From the NCBI RefSeq assembly GCF_963576675.1, contig NC_088915.1:89909501-89973500 (forward strand): a stretch of 64,000 bases of DNA, read 5' to 3'. Of this stretch, positions 57,001 through 64,000 are shown piece by piece. Made by a program: the position numbers and the translations under genes. This DNA comes from Euphorbia lathyris. Taxonomy: Eukaryota; Streptophyta; Magnoliopsida; Malpighiales; Euphorbiaceae. The notes below the pieces were generated by a model. The model made no database searches. It worked only from the letters and a program-made list of their open reading frames with translations, and was not told the DNA's origin. Numbering within the stretch: the first letter of the stretch is position 1; each line of letters begins with the position of its first letter.

Positions 57001-57818
57001 AGCTTCTCAATCCTATTACTCTTTTTCCTTCCATTAGCGAAAGAATGGAAAAATTTAGAGTTTGAATCACCTTCCTTCAGCCAATGAACTTTTGCTCTTT
57101 GCTTTCAGAACACCTCCATGGATCCTAGAATCTCAAAATACCGATTCTGACAGACATTAAGCTCCTCAATACCAGCATGATCTCGCCTCTTACGAAGCAG
57201 ATTAAGGGCTTTTCTGACATCCCTTAACTGGGATCGAAGATGTCCAATATATTTGTCACCCCAACCGAAAAGAGCCCTACCACAATCAGTAATTTTCTGC
57301 TGTATATCAGAGTGGCTTCCTCTCCTCCACGCCTCCTCCACAATATTTCTACATGTCGAGTCTTTCAACCACAAATTCTCAAACCGAAACTTCTTTACCC
57401 ACAACAACCTTCTTTGCGCCTTAAGTTTGAGTAAAATAGGTAAATGATCAGAAGACGTACAATTTAATACTTTGACCTGATTATGAGGAAACAATTCCAG
57501 CCAAGCTGTTGATGACAGAGCACGGTCAAGTCTTTCCTCCACCCAATTCTCTGAACCTCTACACCTCTCCCATGTAAACTTATGGCCACTATAACCCAGA
57601 TCAGTCAAGCCGCTATCCATGATCGCTTGTTGAAAACCCTGAAGTAGCCCTTGCGGATGTGGAATACGACCTCTTTTCTCATCTGCAGCAAGAAGATCAT
57701 TAAAATCCCCCATACAGACCCACGGTAAACTTGAGGTGCTTGCTAAGGACCTAAGTAAATCCCACGACTCTGACCTATTATTACGATCAGGGATGCCATA
57801 AAATCCAGTAAATCTCTA
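54057..57818 (-). pseudogene. LINE ORF2, RT and RNase H part
   Basis: Continues the ORF2 frame after the TAG at 57816-57818. MGDFND and SDHLPILL (endonuclease end); TGA at 57105 in VF*KQRAK; RT with PGPDGMNPAFFQ, ALKIDMSKAYDRLEW, GIRQGDPISPYLF and the catalytic FADDCYLFF; TAG at 55398 in FA*SSI; zf-RVT region (FLWRVCRCVIPTMDNL ... CVLCGLSNE); C-terminal RNase H (KVNVDASIV, REGEAVGIREAL, VESDSLNV, NVVAHELSR) ending at 54057. All three stops are TAG or TGA where Trp fits. The catalytic residues of RT and RNase H remain. Confidence 0.88.
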
Positions 57819-58115
57819 AACACAGTCTGCTTCCAAACGAAGCTTAACATCAATAAAATTCATGTTTTTGGAAATCAATTCAACCATATCAGCATTTCTC
57901 CACAGTAACCCGAGACCACCACCTCTTCCTTCACAATCCACACTTTCACATCCTGCAAAACTCATTCTTCTTCTCAATGCATCTAACCGACTAAGACTTA
58001 TTCGCGTTTCAGACAAAAAAACTAAATCAGGCTTAAAATGTTGGACAAGATCAATAAGTACGCCTACCGCACATGAGTTGCCCAGCCCACGGCAGTTCCA
58101 GGCTAAGGCACTCAT
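57816..58115 (-). pseudogene. LINE ORF2 start, AP endonuclease N-terminus
   Basis: ATG at 58115 begins MSALAWNCRGLGN, with FLSETRIS (metal-binding Glu) following; open until the TAG at 57816-57818 in CV*RFTGFYG, where Trp is conserved. The start overlaps the ORF1 stop as ATGA. Confidence 0.85.
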
Positions 58116-58312
58116 GATAACGGGCAGGCATGTCCAGCAGTACCCGCCTGAATTCCGTTTTTTGAGCCCAAATTTAAATTGGTAGATAAGGAGTCCACTA
58201 ACTTTTCCTTACGCCTCTCCTCTGTTCTTGGACGTTTGGGGTCCACAATTTCGATCCCATCATCATTAATCTGAACTGCTTCATTTCCTCCTTTTTTGTC
58301 AACTGCCATGCT
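58112..58312 (-). pseudogene. LINE ORF1, C-terminal stub
   Basis: Last about 66 codons of ORF1 (IEIVDPKRPRTEERRKEK ... NLNLGSKNGIQAG), typical of plant L1 ORF1 tails. The upstream zinc-knuckle region was lost by 5-prime truncation. Its TGA overlaps the ORF2 ATG by four bases. Confidence 0.7.
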
Positions 58313-58331
58313 CTCCTATTAAATTATTGTT

Positions 58332-59151
58332 AAATCCAAATTTTTAATTTTTTTTACCTGTTAAGTCATTTTGAAATCCAAATTTCTAATTTTTTGGCCT
58401 ATTAGGCCTTTCTTGAATCCAAATTTCTAAATTTTTTGGTCTATTAGCTGCTCCCTAAATCCGATTTTTTCTATTAGATACAATTTTTTACATGTTAAAA
58501 TTTTAGGGCCCGTTTGTTTTACCTATTGTTTGTTGTTGAAAAAATCTGTTTTTCCAAAAAGCAGAATAGAGGTCCCTAACCAAACACTTAAAACTTATTT
58601 TTGAAGTGAAACCCATAAACACAATGTAGCTTAATTTTGAGAAGTTTTACATTGATACTTAAAAATTGATTATTGACCACTCAGATTATAAAACGTATAT
58701 ATACAGAATTTATTTGAACAAATTTAATTTAGCAAAACAAAAAAAAATCTTTACATATGCAAGTGTAAAATCGGCCCCCCAACTGATCAATCTTGTATTC
58801 GCCACTGGTTTGATGGTTGAGCAGCTTCCTCTGCCTCTGGTTGTTTCTTCTTTCCCTACGCAACTTGCCCTCACACATAGTTTGCTCCAAACTTTAAACT
58901 TGTTTCTGCTACTGCTTTTCATCCTGGAAATTAATATATATATATTATAGCTAGTGTTTCTTTATGATTTCTAGATACATAAATAATAAATAAAAAACCT
59001 TCCCTTATAGTATATAAGGTATCAAATTATGCTTTAGACCTTGTAAAATTATTGAGTTCAGTTCTTAGGCTAAAATATTAAATTAAGAAGTTCTAACTAG
59101 CACATGAAAATGTGAAATGATGCTTAAAAACAGGAATTCAAAGGTAAATGA
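58332..59151. repeat. hAT-like relic, right of LINE, and spacer
   Basis: 58332-58500 continues the repeat left of the LINE and parallels 10740-10860. 58770-58830 (cggccccccaactgatcaat ... attcgccactgg) parallels 10893-10930. At 58505 a MITE-like gggcccgtttgttttacc begins. The rest is AT-rich. No gene. Confidence 0.45.
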
Positions 59152-59418
59152 ATGATTTGGTATATATTAAAAAAATTTGAAGAAATTATAATTTATTTGA
59201 AAACCGAGAGATTTTCACATGTTTCGAGTTCCAAACTTCCATCGAAGAAATGCAATCCTTTTAAAATTTTAAAACGAGTTAACATAAGTACGTATAAGAT
59301 TGAGATGTCACAACGATTTGAAAAAAATTCTTATACTTTTAATATGGTGGTTTTGTATCAACATCTCAAACGTAGGTTAGAGTATCCAGAATTAAATGTA
59401 AGATCGAATTTTTTGTAA
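59152..59418 (+). pseudogene. Gypsy integrase C-terminal scrap
   Basis: 88 codons. KLPSKKCNPFKILKRV, YKIEMSQRF and TFNMVVLYQHL match the post-integrase region of plant Ty3/gypsy pol (GPFKIL...YKV...FNVxDLxxY). No other gypsy part is adjacent. Confidence 0.55.
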
Positions 59419-60149
59419 TACGACCTGCCAATTTATTAAAGATTACAAAGGATAATAGACAACTCAACTTGACATAGTTGTTTATTTCACGTGCTAAATG
59501 TATTTGGTTTTTTTTTTTACCATATGCCAAATTCGGTTTTATTTTTACCCAACTCTACTACATGTCAACTCTAATTTATGTGTTTTGTTTTTTACCTCAA
59601 CCTACTAAATTTCGACCCTAATTTATCTAATTTGCAAGTAATATTTATCCTATCACAATCCATTTTTAAAATCTTAAAAAGGAGAACAACAACCAAATTG
59701 GATTAAAAGAAAGCCGACAAAAACTCAAATTCGATTTTATTTCCTAAATTGGATTTTATTTCCTTATTTGTGTTAGTCGCACTATTCTTCTTTCTTAAAG
59801 ACTAATTTATTTTTGCTCTATTTGACTATGTAGTCTTCTTGGCTACATTTATCATATATGGTGATTAAAACGAAATTTTAAACTGTTAAATCATTATGGT
59901 AACGGATATAAACAAATTCAATGATGTGAAAAACTGCTCCGTAACGAGATGATAAACTTGCCTCCGTCTAGATTCTATTTTTTTTTTTAAGTTGGAGGGT
60001 GTATGAATTCTTTTTAAGTTAGGAAACTATATGAATCTTTTAAATTTTTTTTGAAGGAGTTATACCTACATTCTTCACAAATCGAACTGATATTAATGCT
60101 GTTTTCATCATCTAAATTAAAATGAACTGATAATTAGAATGATCTCTAA
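59419..60149. other. Non-coding spacer
   Basis: AT-rich; no gene, RNA or repeat boundary seen. Confidence 0.5.
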
Positions 60150-60190
60150 TTGTATCAACATTCTACACCGAACTATTTCTTGATCGAATG

Positions 60191-60427
60191 TTATTTCTTA
60201 CCCTTCGTCTTCTCCTCCGGCACCTTATATTTATCAAGAGTAACCTTCGTCAACCCCAACCCAGGACATAACATCTGCAACCAAAAACAACAACACCAAA
60301 TTAATCTAAGAATCATGACAAAATTAACCAAATGCTTTCAAGAATATGAAATTAATCTTTGGATTGACAATTTCACATACATCTAATTGCTTTTGGACGT
60401 TTCTAGGCCGCTTCTTCACCCTCCGAG
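60191..60427 (-). pseudogene. Terminal exons of an unidentified host gene, cut by a Copia LTR
   Basis: Minus strand: exon 60381-60427 (RRVKKRPRNVQKQLD), intron 60275-60380 (GTATGT ... TTGCAG), last exon 60191-60274 (MLCPGLGLTKVTLDKYKVPE ending KKTKGKK-like and TAA). The open exon runs straight into the LTR end at 60428, so a Copia insertion broke the gene. The upstream exons are not found in this window. I do not recognise the protein. Confidence 0.55.
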
Positions 60428-60588
60428 TGTAACAATGTAATTCTGAGTGATTATCATTGATGTGTAAAATAGTATAAATACATAGTATAGTTCACGTTTC
60501 AGTGAAACTCTAATTCTGTCTAACTGTTGTGTAGATAAGTACAGTAAATGCTATAACAGTAAATACTTAATAAATATCTCTAATACAC
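60428..60588 (-). repeat. Copia 3-prime LTR, about 161 bp
   Basis: On the minus strand begins TGTATTAGAG right after a G5 polypurine end (60589-60593) and ends CATTGTTACA. Left edge inferred from the TGTA...TACA ends and the exon break. Confidence 0.65.
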
Positions 60589-63235
60589 CCCCGTAGTCGC
60601 AAGGTTCGGAGGCCGAACATTGAGACTATTTCTGAAGTCCTTGAACAGAGGTGAGGGCAGGCCTTTTGTGAAAATGTCAGCTATTTGATATCGGGATGGG
60701 ACATGGAGCACATGGACTTCGCCTTTGGCAACCCGTTCCCGGACAAAGTGAATGTCCATCTCTACATGCTTGGTTCGATGGTGTTGAACTGGATTACCGG
60801 TGAGATAAATGGCGCTGACGTTATCACAGTAAACAAATGTAGATTTTTGAATTGGGTACCCGAGCTCAAGTAAAAGGTTACGAATCCATCATGTTTCAGA
60901 CACAACATTGGCCACACCGCGATACTCAGCTTCTGCGCTGGAACGGGACAGCGTGGGCTGTCGTTTGGCTGACCAGGAAATAAGATTGTCACCAAGGAAA
61001 ACACAGTAGCCAGAGGTTGAGCGACGAGTGTCGGGACAACCAGCCCAATCCGCATCAGTGTAAGAGATCAACTGCGATGGAGATGAAGCAATTAATGTGA
61101 GACCAAGATCAAGAGTGCCTTGTATATACCGAAGAATGCGTTTAAGGGCTGCCATGTGAGATGTTTTGGGGTCGTGCATGAATAGACAGATCTGCTGAAC
61201 TGCATAGGAGATATCTGGCCGGGTGAGAGTAAGGTATTGCAGTGCGCCGGCTAACTGTCTGTATTCAGTAGGATTGTGATACGCTGAGCTAGAGGATATA
61301 CTGAGCTTTTGTTTTGTGTCAACCGGAGTAGCAACTGGATTGCAGGAACCAAGCCCAACTTTATCAATAATTTCTGAGGCATACTTTTTTTGAGACAGAA
61401 ATAGGGAGCCTGGTGAGTGTGTAACCGATATTCCCAAAAAATAGTGAAGGGGTCCCAGATCTTTTATTGCAAATTCAGAATTCAGCTGAGATAGAATTGA
61501 GGACTGAAGTTTGTCAGAAGAGCTTACAAGAACAATATCATCAATGTAGAGGAGAATGTAGGTGGTGTCCGTGCCTTGCTGAAAGATGAATAAAGAGTGA
61601 TCAGATATGCTATTGGTGAATCCCACTTTGGTGACAAATGCAGCAAAACGCTGGTACCAGGCCCTAGGTGCTTGCTTTAAGCCATACAAATATTTCTGAA
61701 GCAGACAAACATAATCAGGATGTCGGGGGTCACGAAAACCCAAAGGCTGATGCATATATACTGTTTCATTGAGATTGCCATGGAGGAAAGCATTTTTGAC
61801 ATCCAATTAACGGATATTCCATCTTTTGGATAGAGCAATACTAAGAACAGCCCTGATGGTTGCAGGTTTGACCATGGGACTGAACGTTTCACCACAATCG
61901 ACACCTGCCAACTGTCCTGATCTGTTACCCACCAATCGTGCTTTATACCTCTCGAATGATCCGTCTGATTTAGTTTTGTGCCTGAAAATCCACCAACTAC
62001 GAATAACATTAGCATTCTTTGGACGGGGTACTATTACCCACGTCTTGTTTTCAATAAGAGCTTCAAATTCATCACTCATGGCTTGTGTCCAATTTGGATC
62101 ACTTAGTGCAATAGCCGGTGTTTTAGGAAGAGGGGAAATTTGAGTAGGTGCAGAAACAGATAAATTGAGCATACGACGGGGCTTGTGAATGCCATGTTTG
62201 GCGCGGGTGGTCATAGTGTGATTGTTGGGATTACGGAGCTGGTTATTCATTTGTGGGGAAATAGAGGTAGACGGAATAGATGTTAAGGCAGGAGCTGTGT
62301 TTTGCGATGAAGAAGAGTAGGGGGGAGAGACATCAGACGACTCGAAGGAGGACGAGATGGAGGACGGGACAGACTCGACGGACGACGCGACGGGAGAAGG
62401 AGACGTAGGCGGGGTCGACGCAACAGGGGACGCGGAAGACCGCGGGGTCGATACTGACACGGACGAGACGCGAGGGGACGAAGGAATGATGCGGACAGGA
62501 GATGACGCTACGACGGGGGACTGCGGTGTTGAAATAGAAGCATGAAGGAACAAGCCTGCGTCTTCCATGGGAAGTGCAGGGATAGAGGCGGTAGGTGTAG
62601 AAATTGAGGAAAATGGGTAAACAGATTCATCAAACACGACATGACGGGAAATTATGAATTTATTTGTGGAGGGATTGAAGCATTTGTATCCTCGGTGATT
62701 CGACGGGTAGCCGAGAAATACACATGGAGAGGACCGAGCTTCGAGTTTGTGACGAGATGTGGATGGAATGAGAGGGAAACAAAGACAACCGAACACACGG
62801 AGATGAGAGTATGTGGGATCTTTCCTATATAACATTTTGGTGGGAGAATTATATCCTAATACTTTGTGCGGGTAAATGTTTAGGAGGTATGTGGCGAGTT
62901 CAAGTGCATGGTACCAAAATTTATATGGAATAGATGCATGGTTCATGACAGTGCGGATGACATTGTTAATAGTTCGGATTGTGCGTTCGGATTTACCGTT
63001 TTGAGGCGATGTGTAAGGACAAGAAAAACGAAATTGCATTCCGTGTTCATTGCAAAATTGACGAAACGATTGATTGTTAAATTCACCTCCGTTGTCACAT
63101 TGGAAAACTTTAATTTTTCTCTCAAATTGGGTTTGAACGTATGAACTGAACTTGAGAAAGACGGAAAAGACTTGGGATTTATTAGCCAACGGAAACGTCC
63201 ATAAGAAGTTGGTACCATCGAATCTTCCATTTGAT
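60580..63235 (-). pseudogene. Ale-like Copia pol (IN-RT-RH)
   Basis: Readable from about 63235 to the TAG at 60580-60582. Integrase core with QCDNGGEFNNQSF and PQNGKSERTIRT; Ser/Pro-rich linker; RT with [18 protein letters not shown] region, [15 protein letters not shown] and catalytic [10 protein letters not shown]; RNase H with [37 protein letters not shown] and QIADIFTKGL. Defects: stop at about 61807 where IRQLDVK is expected (Gln codon to stop), TGA at about 60888 (SET*WIR), and loss of everything upstream of the integrase. Confidence 0.85.
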
Positions 63236-64000
63236 CGATATTTGGTAGGGGTATTTACCTTTAGGGCATTGCCTTACATACATTCGATACGAGTTGTTTG
63301 GTTTCTTCACTAGCACAACAATCGTAAGACATTCTGTATAGGGGGTGTTCGGTTGCTACTTTTTAGTTTCATGTTTTTCACTTTGAATATGAGAGTTTTA
63401 AATATTTGGTTAGACACTTCTTGTGTGCCTTTTGTAGCTGAAAAATAGCTTTTTATAAAAGCAGAGAATCTCTGTTTTTTCGAAAAAAACATCAATGTGC
63501 CCTTCTACTAGGAGATTCCCAATCTAGTCCTCTTACTATTTAGTTGATTACTTCTCGTGATCCTCTGTGATATGGTTGAACTTTATCTTTTTTGTTCGAT
63601 TTTTCAATAGCCATTCTTGATTCATTAAAATGGTGACTCACCATCCCATTATTTGTAGGAAACATGTGTTTTACGCCTTGGCAATGCTCCATTACCTCTG
63701 CACTCCATCCATTAGTAGAAAAGGTGTTTATGTGCCACCTATTTTGGCGAGGACAATATCTACGCCAGCCTCGTAGAAAAGGTGTTTATGTCGCCTAGTT
63801 TTCTTTTTAGATTTGATTTGATAATCGAAAGAACATTTTTAGAGCCGGTGACTCGCGATGAAATCTCGGGTCCACACTCAGCTCACCAATGATAATTACT
63901 GTGATTTTTTTTATGTATGGTTCTCTAAAGGGCCTCAACGTCCGTTTTTTTTTTCAAAGCAGGGGAGGTGCTGGCTACCTAGCATAAGCATGCTGAACCA
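63236..64000. other. Non-coding, MITE-like pieces
   Basis: 63340-63500 has gggggtgttcggttgctac and tggttagacacttc, a MITE relic like 58505. 63720-63800 has a repeated aaaaggtgtttatgt pair. 63850-63900 resembles 52063-52160. No gene. Confidence 0.4.

Larger units (their letters stand above)
54031..58313 (-). mobile_element. L1-type LINE, 5-prime truncated
   Basis: 4283 bp on the minus strand, from the end of ORF1 to a short poly(A) (T run at 54031-54038). A perfect 18-bp target duplication TCCTATTAAATTATTGTT flanks it (54013-54030 and 58314-58331), so both insertion borders are exact. Truncation occurred at integration. It splits a hAT-like relic. Confidence 0.93.
60428..63235 (-). mobile_element. 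Ale/Retrofit-like Copia, 5-prime truncated
   Basis: 3-prime LTR 60428-60588, then pol up to about 63235. Gag, protease, integrase N-terminus and 5-prime LTR are missing. The GC-rich stretch 62330-62560 is the Pro/Ser-rich linker between integrase and RT. Confidence 0.8.

Overview
This is nuclear DNA from a flowering plant, almost certainly a eudicot. It is AT-rich, has introns with GT/AG borders, carries a plant-specific DUF506 gene, and is packed with plant-type transposable elements: Sirevirus and Ale-like Copia, Ty3/gypsy, L1-type LINE with a C-terminal RNase H, Helitrons, CACTA, Mutator-like MITEs and a tRNA-derived SINE. I cannot name the species. Only one ordinary host gene looks intact: a two-exon DUF506 (PDDEXK-like) gene at 12406-13455. 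Its tandem copy at 17177-20078 is a pseudogene.

Layout. 1-12 kb: diverged non-coding repeats, a Helitron (4394-6168), a Mutator-like element with a GC-rich 66-bp palindromic array (8352-9512), and foldback MITEs. 12-20 kb: the DUF506 gene, a possible mitochondrial insertion (about 15700-16395) inside a long-inverted-repeat element, a SINE (14274-14430), and the DUF506 pseudogene. That pseudogene is interrupted by a small young LTR retroelement (17725-19590) with no gag or pol. Instead it carries one intact 404-aa ORF resembling a HIRIP3/CHZ-type histone chaperone. 20-32 kb: palindromes, a second copy of the 5-prime repeat block, a Helitron (25056-25999), a foldback element with a 98-bp minisatellite, and two adjacent MITEs with perfect 9-bp target duplications. 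32-47 kb is a nest. A Ty3/gypsy relic (44321 to about 47000) was entered by a Sirevirus (32007-44320, minus strand). A CACTA element (37694-42158) entered the Sirevirus gag; it carries pieces of a host RlmN-type gene and itself contains a MITE. 47-54 kb: a third copy of the repeat block, a hairpin made from a trihelix-type coding fragment, and a Helitron (50627-51485). 54-64 kb: a 5-prime-truncated LINE with an 18-bp target duplication (54031-58313), a gypsy integrase scrap, and a truncated Ale-like Copia whose LTR cuts an exon of an unidentified host gene (60191-60427).

The window reads as a transposon graveyard with a few recent arrivals. The most interesting object is the LTR element with the chaperone-like ORF. 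Its LTRs differ by one substitution and two indels, its PBS, polypurine tract and TATA box are all present, and the ORF lies in sense directly behind the PBS. Most older retroelements are broken by stops at positions where tryptophan is expected, which is the change cytosine deamination would leave.
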